A DNA stretch of 64,000 bases from Streblospio benedicti (Eukaryota; Annelida; Polychaeta; Spionida; Spionidae), in assembly GCA_019095985.1 (NCBI GenBank), contig CM032669.1:34725326-34789325 (forward strand), in the 5' to 3' direction. The translations under genes were made by a program, and so were the position numbers. Each line of letters begins with the position of its first letter. Within the stretch, counting starts at the first letter, position 1. The notes under the pieces were generated by a model that made no database searches, was not told the origin of the DNA, and saw only the letters and a program-made list of their open reading frames with translations. Positions 48,949 through 61,647 of this stretch are shown in pieces.

Positions 48949-51158
48949 CAGTGATATTAAGCCTAGAAAGCCATACAAAATAATTGGTAGATAACAGTGG
49001 CAAGTCCAGGAGTTCTTACAAACTGAGCACCCCGAAATGCAGGAGGTCCAGGGTAAACGTGATGATATGTTTGACTAGACATAGGAAGGGGGTGGGGGAC
49101 AACCTGTATCTGCCACCGATATAATCTGTAAAGTGCTAAGGTGCGAGGTAAAAATCATTGACACAGATTTCATAATCTTGGCTGCTAGGAAATACAGTGT
49201 TATCATACTATTTTATTATAATTGAAAGATCTACTCATATCTTTAAACTCGTGGCTTCGCCATTAAGCAGCTTACAGTAGTAAGCTAAGCAGCTTACAAT
49301 AGTAAGCTACAGCTAGAAAAATAGTATGAGCTACAAAAAGCAACAATTCATGGCGTTCTAATCGGAGCTCTACTTCACTAATTTTAGCACGTCATCATCA
49401 TAAGGATACATTTGCAAGTGGCATTTAAAACTGCTTAACTCCATGGTTTCAGATAACTGTTGAATTTGTAGTTACAACTGTTCATTATGCTATCAATGAT
49501 TACTTTTATCAATTGTTTGCAATAGATTCAATGTCAGAGTACAATGTAATTACGTAATTATACCCGTAATGCGTGAACGTTTGTAAGAGTACGTTATGTC
49601 TACAGATTAGTCAGTGTGCATGTCAGTCAGTAAACATTTCTATTTTGCATTCATGTATTTCACAAATAAAATAACGGCTTGTGCAGATCTGTCGTGATCA
49701 TGCTTGTTTTATGAATGGGTAAAAAATGCAATTAAAGTTGAATAGCACACCCATGTAATTGAATAAAGGGCTCTTTTTGTGAACCATGTATGGATTACGT
49801 AGGCTACATCCCGATGGGAACAAATATACACCATCTATATATTGACAAAGCTAGAAACAATTATTGTATGCATGAGGTGGGGTCGAAGGATTCAGCGAGA
49901 ACACCCGCACCCCTCGAACTTCATACTTCTGATAAGATTAGTAAATGTAAATAAATGTAAATGTGGTTATTAATAGCCGCAATTCACTAGTATCGTGCTC
50001 TATCGACTTTACATATTTACACCATATGTGAAATTTGTTAGTAAAATTGAGGCAAATAAAGTTAGTCATTGGATGATTGTGGAATCGAGCAAAGGATCTT
50101 CAGCTCAACACTTCAAACTGGTCTCCCACCCCAGCCCTCTTTAACAAGAAGCTGGCAGGGGCCTGGTATGTAGTCATCAATGGCATTGTGTGGTGTTTGG
50201 TTTAGGTTGGCTGTTCCTCATGATTCAACAGGTTACGCACACGCAAGATTCGAGTTGAGATTATTAATAATAATAGCATAAATCTCGATATCACACTGCA
50301 AATTAAATGTGGAATTAAATAATGGAGTCTTTGTGCTCGGTTTGTTTGTTCGTAAATCAATCAACCAATCAATCAATCTTTCGGCTGAGGTCAAAATACT
50401 TATCGAGTTGACTTGAGAAATAAAATACATGAAAATCCTCAATGAACTTTTCACGATTTTGGTTTATGACGCTAATTCCTCCAATACGCCGATCCATAAT
50501 CTACATGTATTCAGGAACTGATTAGCTTTCACATCAAACCCGTGCTTTATTGTGAAGAATGTTATCTTCATGAAGACTGTTACAAGAAAGTTGGTAATTT
50601 TCACATTTTAGATTGTCTTAGAGCTTCATAGCCATTGATTTATTAATTACAAGTCTATTATTGTAGAACTCGCCAAGTTCATAATAGCGTGCAAACGTGC
50701 AATTTGTTTTGATATTTTATGATCTAAAAACCGTGTATGCTGATATTGGCAAATTAAATACATACCCTGGTACATTGCTGTTGACAGAAGTGCACAAGCC
50801 TCATATTACGCGCACAATTGGTATTAGAGGCTTTAAAAACACTAACACACACACTAGGAAACTAAAGCCTGGTTTAGGACTACTATACATAATGGCTATA
50901 AGTGTATTGAAGTGAAGAATAGTGTATATCTAGGAAGAGTAGTGGCACCAATTCATGATATCATATTTGTATTAGAGTCTGGCTCGACTTGCAAAAAGAG
51001 CCACCAATTGTATTTGCTCAGGATTATATGACAGAGGCGTTTGAATCCATATGACAGTATTTAATCTTTGAAGGATCTTGGCGCCAACAAACAACATCAT
51101 TTAAACATATTAGCGAGAAAACTGTGACCACCATTTTGCATGGACAATTAGATTTAAA
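48949..51158. other. 3' UTR and intergenic
   Basis: AATAAA at 49665-49670 is a candidate poly(A) signal for the two-pass gene. A 23-bp unit (AAGCAGCTTACARTAGTAAGCT) is doubled at 49264-49310. No other gene seen. Confidence 0.45.
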
Positions 51159-52989
51159 ATGTACGCTTTAAGTGTACCTTCTTTGTTCTTATTACTTCTG
51201 GGACTGGGTTCAGGAATCTATAGTGTTTACAATGAAGACTGGCTGCAAGTTCAGTGTGGTGATATCGTATATCAGATAGGAATATTGAGATTATGCTCTA
51301 ATGACACGTCCATACATTCGTCACAGTGCAACTGGACCCTAGGAAATAAGTATTCAATGGGTACGTATTCTAAAGCCCTCAGTTGTTATTCTGTATTTGA
51401 AGTTCTAAGGACCACTTTACATTTATATCATGAAATCTGTGTTATCTGGCTTGGATACTTCCATATAGTTATCTGTAATTGGCTGTTTGAGTTCCAATAT
51501 TAATTTTGAAAGGTAATGTCAGCTGGGTAATGTAACACCTGCAACCGATACTACTATGTATTATAGTGATAGTACGGGGCGGGAGGCGGGGGGCGGACTG
51601 CTACACCATGATTTATTTCACTACAAAATCTGAAACACACTTAAGCGTTACTAATATGTCTAAAACGTCCTTGCCATGCTATTCATGTAAACAAAAGCAA
51701 CAACAAAAACAAAACAAAATAACTCTAGTCTTCGTCAATAATTGCTAAAAATAGAGGTCAAAGCGTGCATAAAATCTTTTTTTAGTGATGTCATCTATGC
51801 AATTGCAAATAGTTATCCAATGAATTCATTTTCAACCAGCTTAATTTTTCTCACTGCAGGTTTCTTACCACCACTCCAGTTCCTCAGCCTCACGAGCCTG
51901 TGTTGCTGTGCTCTCATCACACTTTATATGCTCATATACATCTGTGCCCTGAGAAAGCCCAGTTCAAACAAAAAGGCTTTAGATCACGTCCCTATAGGAC
52001 TTGCTTCTGGGTGCTTTTGTTCAGGTACAGCAAAGGGCAACTGTTTTTATGAATCTTTAACCCAATATATAGTCCTTGGCCCCAAATCTGAAATACTAAA
52101 TTCGCGCTGTTCTGATGGCAGATTCTCATTGGTTGTGTCTTGTTATTGCGGCATTTGACCACATTTTTCTATTTGTTGGGCGTGTAAGGCGGTGGGAACA
52201 TGACTACAATCAAGATAGTAACATTCGTTTTCGTAAATACTTAATAGAGCATAATTAGACACTGTTTGCTAAAATAACGATAGTTACAAAGTCAAACCAT
52301 TGGTTATGAAAAAAAAATGATACAACGAACCATGAAAATTTGACACCATGAAAATAGCAACTACCATCAATGGAACTAGTAGTGAATTTGGGGCCAAGAA
52401 TTCCAACTTCTGTCGCCGGCACATTGATGCATGGCAGCATTTGTTGTATGCCAATTCCGTTTTGGTGAGGCTGTATTGATTTAATTTGTGAAATCATGAT
52501 ATAATTATGTGTTAAAATCACACTTGTGGTTCTGTTTCAGCCGCATTCATGTTCATTGCTCTTCTGAAGTTGAAGGGTCTTGTTCACGACGTCCCTACAT
52601 TTCTAGAAAAGGTAGAAGACAATAGCAATATAGCTAGCCAAGACTGTCAGGTACAACATACAGACACCACCCATCCCTGGATCATTGCTGGGGTGTCTGG
52701 GTGCCTTATGATATGCGGTGGTCTTCTGTTTGTACTAAACACAGTTGTAGATCACGTGAATTCCCAAGACCAATCAGAGAAAAAATCTTCCAAGTCAACC
52801 AAGATTGGTCAGTGGCTTCAGCATTCAACCCATGGATATGCCAGGCATAAGAATGACCATGACTTTTGCGCCGATAACTCTGGATTTGATGGAACTTTCA
52901 GTAAAAAAGATACTAGCCCGTATGCAAATAGGAAAGATGATGAACAGCCATCAGTGAGTAGAAAAGAGGGAACTCGAAAAGACGAGTAA
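51159..52989 (+). CDS. Claudin-like four-pass membrane protein 1 (271 aa)
   Basis: Exons 51159-51360, 51860-52024 and 52541-52989 (TAA) join with phase-1 introns (donors GTACGT and GTACAG; acceptors CTGCAG and TTTCAG) into 272 codons. TM1 spans residues 5-23. The first extracellular loop has W28 and then GILRLC46-X10-C57, matching the claudin signature W...GLWxxC-X(8-10)-C. TM2 is FLSLTSLCCCALITLYMLIY, TM3 lies about residues 115-135 (FCSGAAFMFIALL), and TM4 is WIIAGVSGCLMICGGLLFVL. The cytoplasmic tail of about 75 residues is Ser/Lys/Asp-rich, with no classical C-terminal PDZ motif (ends TRKDE). The role is presumably cell-junction or membrane organisation in the claudin/PMP22 superfamily. 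It is paralogous to the next gene, and AATAAA lies at 53041. Confidence 0.8.
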
Positions 52990-53040
52990 AAAAGGGAAAA
53001 GAACAATGTGAATGAACACATATTGATGCTGCGCTTCCCA

Positions 53041-53046
53041 AATAAA
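53041..53046 (+). terminator. Poly(A) signal of claudin-like gene 1
   Basis: AATAAA 52 nt beyond the stop codon. Confidence 0.65.
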
Positions 53047-54279
53047 ATATATGTAGTCAGTTTCACTTACAAAAGCATTATCAATGACTGCAGCGATTTA
53101 TATGATATGACCGTTTCCCCATAAACCTTTTTTGCATTATATGCTGTTTTAACTGACATTTTGATTAGTCTTTTTGTGTATGAGATTTTGATAACATTAA
53201 TGGGTTCTCGAAAAGTAAAATGACGATATGAATGCCAATGTGATTGATGATAAAATAACACGATTATATTGATAATCCAAGTAAATCCAACAATCTTATT
53301 ATAATATTATTTATTGCAAATTTTTCGTCTTTGTAAGTTGGTGACTAAACTTTTTCATTATTTTTCTATTACCCAATGCAGAAATTATTTCCCACCCTTG
53401 TAACAACCATTATTCAGTTTGCAATTGCAAATTATTCTTTACGAGTTAATTGTGCATACGCTTTAAAACTTTGGTATAAAATTAAGTCTTCCGCATGATT
53501 TATTGCTCCTTTTCATGACTACGCCAAATTTAATGTTGGCATGAAAAAAAATGTCAACCCCTAGAATTAGTTATGTTGTAAGTTTGGTTACAACTGTTTT
53601 CTCATGAAACACGGGTACTTAGCTAGAGAATACCTAAAACATCCCAGGTAGCGTGTAAATACCAGCTCTATGTATACGTCATAGAATATTGACAGAAAAC
53701 ATCATTAATTGTGAGCATTGGACGGTCTTTACATATGTTTCCAAAATACCCGACCTTTTATTTGTAGATTTTGCAGGATACCTATATGGCAGTCTTTCAA
53801 CAAAAAGGGAAAGTTATTTGAGCCATGGCATTGTGGTTTTAGCTAAATCAATACGTTAAATGTTAGATAAAACTAGTTGAGAATGTACAGTTGACAATCC
53901 AGGATTTCTGTAAAAGGAGGTATTGCAATGACTATGAATGTTAACATTGTATATACACATATTGGTGAATAAATTAAAACTTTTATTAATGTTTGTTGAC
54001 ATTGTGGAAAAGCCTCGTGTTTATAAATAATAAATTTATACTACTTCTTTATTTGGGATTTTTTACACATATGGAATTAGACAGACCTGGATCAAACATA
54101 TTAAAACAAACCTCTCATTACGGTTACCTTATTCTAATGCGGGATAACGAATGCTTCAATTTAATTGGATTTTAGCTTGAACACAAACCTGCCGGTCTCT
54201 GTATAATTTCAAAACCAAGTAGCTGCTCATTTGTAGCCGTTTTTGCTGCTGCAATTAGAATTTTGCCTCTGTTCGCGCC
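53047..54279. other. Intergenic between the claudin-like genes
   Basis: AT-rich, no exon-like frame. Must hold the promoter of the second claudin-like gene, but no element is distinct. Confidence 0.45.
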
Positions 54280-57200
54280 ATGGCTAGAAGACAGTGGCTG
54301 TATAGTTTACCCGGCTTCATTGTTCTCCTCCTCGGAACTGTACTGGGAATCTATGGATCATTTTGCACAGATTGGATACAGTTAAAATGTTCAAATACAA
54401 GCATCGATTTGGGAGTATTATTGGTCTGCAGTTTAGGATCGCCTCCTAATGACTCTTGCCAGTGGACAATTCACCATGAAGTGTCCATACCGTGTAAGCT
54501 ATATTATTTTGTGTAGCAAAATCTTAGGAAAATCACGCCATAAACACATGTATTACATTGTAATCAAGTTTGTAATAGTATTTCAACTATATACCACTGT
54601 ATTTCGCCAATGGAAAGTCATATAAATAATCGGAATTTTCCTCTATCTTCATTCAGTCGGGCTGAGGGCATCTCAGTTTTCAATCCTATGTGGCCTGGCA
54701 GCATCTGTGGTGATGGTGGTCCTCACAGTCATCCATTTGCTCTCCAACAACAGACTCAGCAAGGCTGAACTCAAAGCATTTGCTGCTGGTCTTATGTGTG
54801 CAGGTTTTTGTTCATTTTTTTTCTTTTGGTCAATCATTTTTTCATGATCATTGTTAAACCGATCTGCAGATTAGACTCACTACGTTTTGTTTGCATCAAC
54901 AAATGATAGGGTACTAGGCTAGGCTATAGGATAAGCTACTTCCATAGTCGCCCTATACCGCAAGTGCCATGTGCCACTGATATGGGTCATCTTTTCCAAC
55001 CCATCAGTTTCACTAGGGGTCATCTTTTCCACCACTCAGTTTCATTAGGGAACGATCATAAATAACAATACCGGGGGGGGGGGGGGTCGTCCATTTTTTG
55101 GGGCTCGAAGAAAAGTTAACCGACCCCCTATCCACATTTTAAAAAGTTGAATGACCGCCCCCCTCCCTACCCCGCTAAAGAAAAAGTCCTCTATATAGTC
55201 ATTGCATTGCTAAAAGAAAATTTGAAAAAATAAACCGTAGCGTGATAAAAAAAAAGTTCAGCGACCCCCCCAAAAAGAATCAGAAAAGTTAGACGACCCC
55301 CCACCACCCCACCTTTTTGGACGACCCCCTAGGTATCATTATTTATGATCGTTCCCTTAGGGGTCACCTTTTCCACCACTAAGTTTCATTAGGGGTCATG
55401 ATTTCAACATTCCAGCCAGTTTTACTAAAGCGAGGGGCACATTCCACCGCAAGGTGTGTCTACAGCCTGTCTACTGCCAAAAACGCATAGAAAACGTGAG
55501 GATCCGTGAGTGTACAGTGCCGCAAACGTACGTTTTTTCAAGGCCGTACGGTGGCCGCAGAAGAAGTTTGGCTTGCCAAACTTTCTTCTTCAGGTCTGAC
55601 CGTAAGGAGGCAGTGCGGTGACCTTTTAAACACTATTTTACCCGCACGTTGTCGGCACAGATACAGGCCTGTACCATGAACGTGCGGATCCCGTACTTTT
55701 GTAATCAAACGGTGTGTATGACGTAAGCTATACGCGAGTGCATCGCACGTTCTATGCAAGTTGAGGGCACGGCCACCTCAATAAAAAGACACTCCCTGTG
55801 CCGACGCACTCATAACGCACGGAGCCCGTGCGAATGTGCCCACAACTGTACTTTTGTCAATGCTTGCGGAAAACGTCGTAGACGCCGCAGACCTCAACAC
55901 GCCTTGCGGCGACCACCGCCGCAAGTTGGAATGTGCCCCTCGCCTAAGCCTTCAATATCTCTATCTCTATTTTCATATAGTCACAATTTAACTTATTTTA
56001 TATTATTGCACTTATGTCGTGTTAATGTGTTTAAATTGTAGTAAATCGTGTTGTTTTCATTACAGTATCACATAGAATAATGCCCTTTGGGATATTACCC
56101 CATTGTTTTCATCCGGTAGTTTCACTAGGGGTATCTTTTTTATAGTTTCAATGGTTTCACTAAGGGGTATGATTTTGGACCGTAAGTGATACCCTCTACC
56201 CATCCACCCCTGAAGTATACCCCCGAGATTTCCGCACCACTAACTCTGTATCTAGTTGATATGCCATTGACTACATCAAACTACACATTTCTAAGGTGTG
56301 CTGTTATCCATTGGCCTCCTGACCCACAGTGACCGCAATGAGGTCACGTCGGCAGTCGACTGGTCACAGCTCCTGCCTAACACCAGCCTGCTTCACTGTT
56401 CAAACGTCACATCAGTCAGATCACTCGCGTGGGTTCTCATTTCTACAGCTGCTGTTTGCATTATGTCTGCTGGTTTGATATCAGGTATGTATTCCAGTTT
56501 GATCCTCCTTTGCAAAGACATGCCAATGTGACTAATTAAGCCACTGTACCTTATTTTGTACTCTGACCACGTGTGGACTTGAGATACACATGGGGATGTC
56601 GTATCATGACAAAACGGAGGATATTGATGTGTAGTTTCAGAAGTTTAAGGTGTCCTTCCCTGAATTGATAAAGAATCCTTAGTCAAAATGGCACCAGGGG
56701 TTCTATATCCTATTTGCTTTGATACAGAATCCAAGATGCCATTAGGTAAAGCTTATCTAGCTCTTTATATGCAGTGCGTAGATGTTCTTCAAAACCCACC
56801 AATATTCCATTTATCTGTTTATCTAATTTGTAAAAATACATTTTATATTTCAAATCAAGTTTAGAATGCATTTTAAATACTTTAATTTGTACATATTAAA
56901 AAAGGGAATGATGCTATATCACAAAAATAAGTTTGTTGCAACAGATTAAATGTATTTTGATTGAGTCACAATGCGCTCAACACCACTCCATAAAAGACAA
57001 CCGCATTGTATTGGGTTATCAGTCAATATGATATCCTACACTTCACAATCGTGGTAACTTTCTTGCCAAGCTACAGCATCTACCTGACTAAAAGCTATAA
57101 AAGTTTGCAAACTTTTCATTTTCCTCTACATGCCACCCAATACAATGTCGTCGTTTCTTTTGTTATATATGGTGTCATACGTGCCACATTGAGCAGTGTA

Positions 57201-58043
57201 AAAATGTTTTACACTCAACATTACCGGTGCTGAGAGTGAACACTCGATACGAAATTTCAGACAGGTTCATATAAAAATTAGTGTTGAAATAGCTCAGATT
57301 GCATCTGAGAACACACAAAATTTCAACATTTTGCCGGGAAGCATGCCCCCAGCCCCCCTTGCATGTATATGCTTGTGGACATGTAGTGTGCCACAGGCAT
57401 ACACACTTTCAACCATTGTTTATTCTTCTGACCCACCCATCTCCCTGCAAAACAACCTGGATGCGCCTCCTGACTGGAACAGAAAGCGCAATTGGTATGC
57501 TTCATTAAAGAAAATTCTAGGGTTGCATCCACCCGGATGTCACCCCCCCTCTCAACTTGGTGGTATACACAATCAGCACGCCCTCGCCCTTTGTTCAAAA
57601 CCGTCTGACAGCCCTGGGCGACTGCTCTAAGAACTGCTCTTAAACACCGGGTTGAGCTTGATAGTGTGCCTTATTGACAGCAAATGCTATGCGCTTCACA
57701 TGGGGTTGAGAAGGGAAATATTGTTGTACACAACATTTAATGAACGATTGACCTGGGGACCAGTCAATCAAGCATATGGATAGTAGACTATACACGAACA
57801 ATACATTACATGCATTGAAACGGTAATAACGATGAATGGTCCTGCGAATATAGCTCTGTGGTGCTGCATTCAAGATAAAAATTGCTTGTTTCAGGCGTCA
57901 CCATGGTAATACAGTCCTCTACTACGCCAGATGCCGAGCCTCCTCAAATGAAGGCAACAACCAAATTTGGCTGGTTGACTAGAAATAGAACAAAGCAATC
58001 GACAGAGGGCACAGAAGGCTACACAACAGGACAAGCATCATGA
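54280..58043 (+). CDS. Claudin-like four-pass membrane protein 2 (232 aa)
   Basis: Exons 54280-54493, 54657-54803, 56296-56484 and 57895-58043 (TGA) join with phase-1 introns throughout, 699 nt in all. The start is an ATG in good context (GCGCCATGG). TM1 lies at about residues 8-27. Loop 1 has W32 and GVLLVC50-X9-C60, the claudin signature. TM2 is FSILCGLAASVVMVVLTVIH, TM3 FAAGLMCAGVLLSIGLL, and TM4 LAWVLISTAAVCIMSAGLIS. Loop 2 carries potential N-glycosylation sites (NTS, NVT). The short basic tail ends TTGQAS. Exon 1 matches gene 1 in layout and phase, while the last part is split by an extra intron. Introns 2 and 3 are loaded with repeats. AATAAA occurs at 58317 and 58331. Confidence 0.8.
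54987..55425. repeat. Minisatellite around TTTCATTAGGGGTCA, split by a MITE
   Basis: Units of about 32-35 bp (CACTCAGTTTCATTAGGGGT plus CACCTTTTCCAC) lie at 54987-55047 and 55357-55425, with related units at 56105-56190. Two inverted-repeat elements have inserted into the array, in intron 2 of claudin-like gene 2. Confidence 0.75.
55048..55356. mobile_element. 309-bp Harbinger-like MITE, TTA target
   Basis: Inverted ends beginning GGGAACGATCATAAATAA, with TTA duplicated at 55045-55047 and 55357-55359, inserted within a minisatellite unit. A long G-run lies just inside the left end and C-runs near the right. Confidence 0.85.
55429..55944. mobile_element. 516-bp MITE with CpG-rich interior, TAA target
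   Basis: Inverted ends RGCGAGGGGCACATTCCA (one terminal mismatch) with TAA duplicated at 55426-55428 and 55945-55947. The interior is CpG-rich, unlike the host. Confidence 0.85.
56630..57625. repeat. Dispersed 1-kb repeat, copy B
   Basis: Collinear with 38160-38213 plus 39495-40600, but lacks an internal stretch of about 230 bp. Lies in intron 3 of claudin-like gene 2. Family unknown; no terminal repeats seen. Confidence 0.7.
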
Positions 58044-58316
58044 TTGACACAAGCACCTATGTAAATGATGGAATATATACGATTGTACAAAAAGTGGTAA
58101 ACTAATTGTGACCAACTGAGACTCAGAGGTTAAGTATAATTGTCCTGAAACCTCGCATGATTTGAAGGGCTATACGCTTTAACAGCATTACTAGGAAACA
58201 GAATGTACATGAAGTTACCGCATCGGTAACACGGTGTGATAAATAGACGCCACGGTTCATAATATTTTGGCGAATACCTGTTCTAGTAGCAACTCAGAAC
58301 AGACAGATGTACATAT

Positions 58317-58336
58317 AATAAATTTTTAATAATAAA
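58317..58336 (+). terminator. Poly(A) signals of claudin-like gene 2
   Basis: Two AATAAA motifs (58317 and 58331), about 275-290 nt beyond the stop codon. Confidence 0.5.
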
Positions 58337-58417
58337 GTACAGTACATTTATAATGCGCCACCATCGACATAATGGTCTAGGGCGCAAACAACAACAATAA
58401 TAGTAAAAGAACATGAC

Positions 58418-58924
58418 TTAAATAATAACTAATAATAATTTAGATACGGAGTTGGAATTTAGACCAAGGCTAGCAATGGAAGATTTGAGGCCAGAATGAA
58501 AAAGAGGTTGATTTATATTTTTGATATTCCTGTACACTATTTCTTTCTTTTTTTTTTTTTTTTGGGGGGGGATTTTTTTTATGTCGTTAAGATCAAAAGA
58601 AAGGAAACTATGGTCAGAAATCTCTGGTTTCGATATTGATAGATTTGAGAACGGGAGTTCATGATCTCTAGTGATTAGGTCTAACGTATGGCCACTAGTA
58701 TGGGTAGGTTCAAGAACATGGTGTTTTAGAGTAAATGTGTCCAAAAGTGTGTTAAACCGTTTAGCCTTATCATCATCACTTATATCCACGTGGAAATCAC
58801 CCATAGTTAAAAGTTTACCACTTGATAACATAATATCTTCCATGCAATCGGGAAAATCATCTAAAAATTGTTGAAAAGTTAAACTTAGAACTTTTGGTCT
58901 TTGATGGATGAAACCTGTAAACAA
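58418..58924 (-). mobile_element. LINE apurinic-type endonuclease fragment
   Basis: The minus-strand frame reads LLTMGDFHVDISDDDKAKRF, then EPTHTSGHTLDLITR and ISDHSFLSFDL. This is the C-terminal half of the APE-type endonuclease of CR1/Jockey LINEs, with the GDFN, TxGxTLDLI and SDH blocks. The Asn of GDFN is His here. A homopolymer run lies in the middle. No reverse-transcriptase part follows. Confidence 0.75.
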
Positions 58925-61084
58925 GAATCACATTAAACTTGTTGGACCGCTCAGTAAACCATAGTATAGCCTTCATCTAGATAATATATACGTTCACAAA
59001 CTGTGCTTCGATCAAGAGTACAATGGTTCGGGTGGGGAAAAGTAAGATAAAAAAGAATTCCCTCTCAGAACCACCACCAGCGAAAGCATTCTGATTCAGA
59101 GAGAATATCGTGAGAGCTCATCCGGGTGCACTATATGTTACTAGTTTCCCCAACTCACGCCAAGAAAACCCATGAACCCGTAAACCTCGGGCAATTGTAT
59201 CAAGGGATTTGGCTTTGAAAAGAGTTTTAATTATAAGAATGAAAGAAGGTAAATATCAAGGATTACAAGTAATTCTACCACAAAATGTTTTGTATCATTG
59301 TTCTCTACCCTAATCGCCTTCAAAACCCATCTCCCAAAATTTCTGGCACCCATTATGTACTTTGTAATTGCCCATTTTGATTGGAAATTACAGCATTGTT
59401 TATATTTTTACTGCAGATGTCACCTGAAGAGGAAGTAGAACTCTGGTGTCTCATTTGAAATGTATTACAATGTGTAGTAGAATCAGCATAGATTATTTGC
59501 AACATGTACAAGAAGATTAACAGTTTAAGGCCATACTTTGCCCAATAGGATAAACAAGTATCAAAAATAAATGATGATAGCTACTTTTGCAGGTGTTAAT
59601 ACAACAATTTGAGCAAAAGAAGACACACCATCGTTGTTTCTGGCCATAGCAGCTCACCTGAATCCAAGTGACTCATAAAATACAATAATAGAAGGCTATA
59701 CTGATATTAGCATTTTCCCCAACAAATATAAAATCTGTATTGACTACATCAGGTAATAATGTTTTTTGCTACTGGTGTTCCAAAATATTTATCTTCATTA
59801 AATGCTATTTAGTACTACATAATTTCAAAGAATCCAAGCATATCACTGGGTTGATGAAAGGTCAAGCTCTTCAAAAAAATGTAAACTTCCTTTTTTACCC
59901 AGCAGGGTGTTTAATATTACACATAAAACCATGAATTGATCAATGTCTAGTAATTTTCACAGCAATATGATACTCTTATTTTATGAAAAATCTCTAAATG
60001 AAGATTGAATTGACTGTAATTTTTTCCGGGTATGGTGATAGGTTAATATCTGTTTATTACCTATTCATTTTCCATTATTAATTGTCTGCCATTGATGCAG
60101 TTGCCTTTGCTGTAAACCAGCAGCAAGATAAATATAAGATATAAAGCAGTGCCATTCATACAAAATATCTACTGGGACGGGTGCCGTTTGACAATTTAAA
60201 TAATCTCCTGTTTCGATGAACACAGAGGAGAACCATGTACATGTATAACCAAAGTGGATAAATATACAAAATATCCTTGGTCGTTTTAAGAATACTGCTT
60301 GGAGTACAAAATCGTTTCCTCATTTGGGAGATGTCCATATCAGTGAAATAATTATGATAATATGTATTCATGGGAGAATGAAAATCTGTTGTTTATTCCC
60401 CATGACGACGTTTTACCCTACAACCCATTTTCCTAATGGAACTTCCGAAATTTCGTTGCTTCAGCAACTGAAGCGAAAGCGAAAGCCTTGTGATCACTTT
60501 GTTTGTATGTGGGTGAAAAAAAGGCTCTCCAGTGTGGACAGCGTAAAAATTAAATGTTGTTCAATAATTGTAATTTGTGCATGTTGTTCAATACGTGATA
60601 CCATATATTTAAAGGAAATCAACGAGAATTTTTATTGAAACTTGAGTCAAAGACAATACAAGCCAGATTGTATTGTGAACTAGTCCCACAATTTTGCAAA
60701 TTTCCTTCTTAAAACACAATCCGTATTCTACAGCAAGCTACATATACTTGTTATTTTCTGCCTGTATAAGTAAGGAATCTACATAGGATACCAGAAAAAG
60801 TGACTCGAAAGATGCGCATAAAAATTCTTTCATGAAATCCTATTTTTAGTAAATTTGAACAATTAGTCAACAACTTGAATGAAAGAAGTTTTAAAAAAAT
60901 GTTTATGTGATGAACTTCGATTCGATTTATTATTTCTATGACAAACACAGACCATTTTTAAGAAGTAGCTACAATTTGGAAATTTGGAATGAAAATTTGT
61001 ACAAACAACACCTACAGCTAATTTAATTAATTATATAGCTACTTATTGGAACCTGTCATTTTGTCTTTGGCAAGACTCGCTCTT
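58925..61084. other. Non-coding, no gene seen
   Basis: AT-rich. Open frames here are short, with no domain. The frame at 60324-60638 on + is overlapped by one on -, and both look like chance. Confidence 0.45.
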
Positions 61085-61266
61085 TCTCAAGAGCTTCGTC
61101 GGGCCTAATGAAAAAGATCCTCTCACTGGGTCACATGACCGCCACGGATTTGGCGATCATGTGACAGCAGAGCTGCGTACACGGGGGCAAGTCGTAGCCG
61201 GTATTGCGGTTCATCCGGGGTTGGCTCTCTCTGATTTCAATGACCTCACGGTTCTTCCTGCGCAGC
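61085..61266 (-). mobile_element. Penelope-like retroelement 3' fragment
   Basis: On minus, the frame REVIEIRESQPRMNRNTGY followed by DLPP recalls the closing part of the GIY-YIG domain of Penelope-like elements (E.I.IR...P.LNR..G..LPP). It is followed by CGAAGCTCTTGAGAAAGAGC, the kind of palindromic motif often seen near such 3' ends. Upstream coding is cut by a microsatellite. Confidence 0.5.
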
Positions 61267-61504
61267 ATGTCAGTATGTCAGTATGTCAGTATGTCAGTAT
61301 GTCAGTATGTCAGTATGTCAGTATGTCAGTATGTATGTCAGTATGTCAGTATGTCAGTATGTCAGTATGTCAGTATGTCAGTATGTCAGTATGTATGTAT
61401 GTATGTATGTATGTATGTATGTATGTATGTATGTATGTATGTATGTATGTATGTATGTATGTATGTATGTATGTATGTATGTATGTATGTATGTATGTAT
61501 GTAT
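61267..61504. repeat. Microsatellite: (GTCAGTAT)n passing into (GTAT)n
   Basis: About 15 eight-base units at 61267-61391, with one four-base slip, then about 28 four-base units. Open frames across it are artefacts. Confidence 0.95.
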
Positions 61505-61647
61505 GAGCTCCAAATTTGATACACTGCTCATATACCTAGTAACCATCATCAGTGTCCAATGTTGGCACTTTGCCAATCAAAGCGTTCTCTCCAGAAGGCC
61601 AATTTTGGCAATTTAGCTTGACATATGACTTCTGTATTTCATACAAT

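Noticed and set aside
61161-61616. 151-codon open frame rich in VCMY repeats
   Set aside because: It is translation of the ATGT microsatellite.
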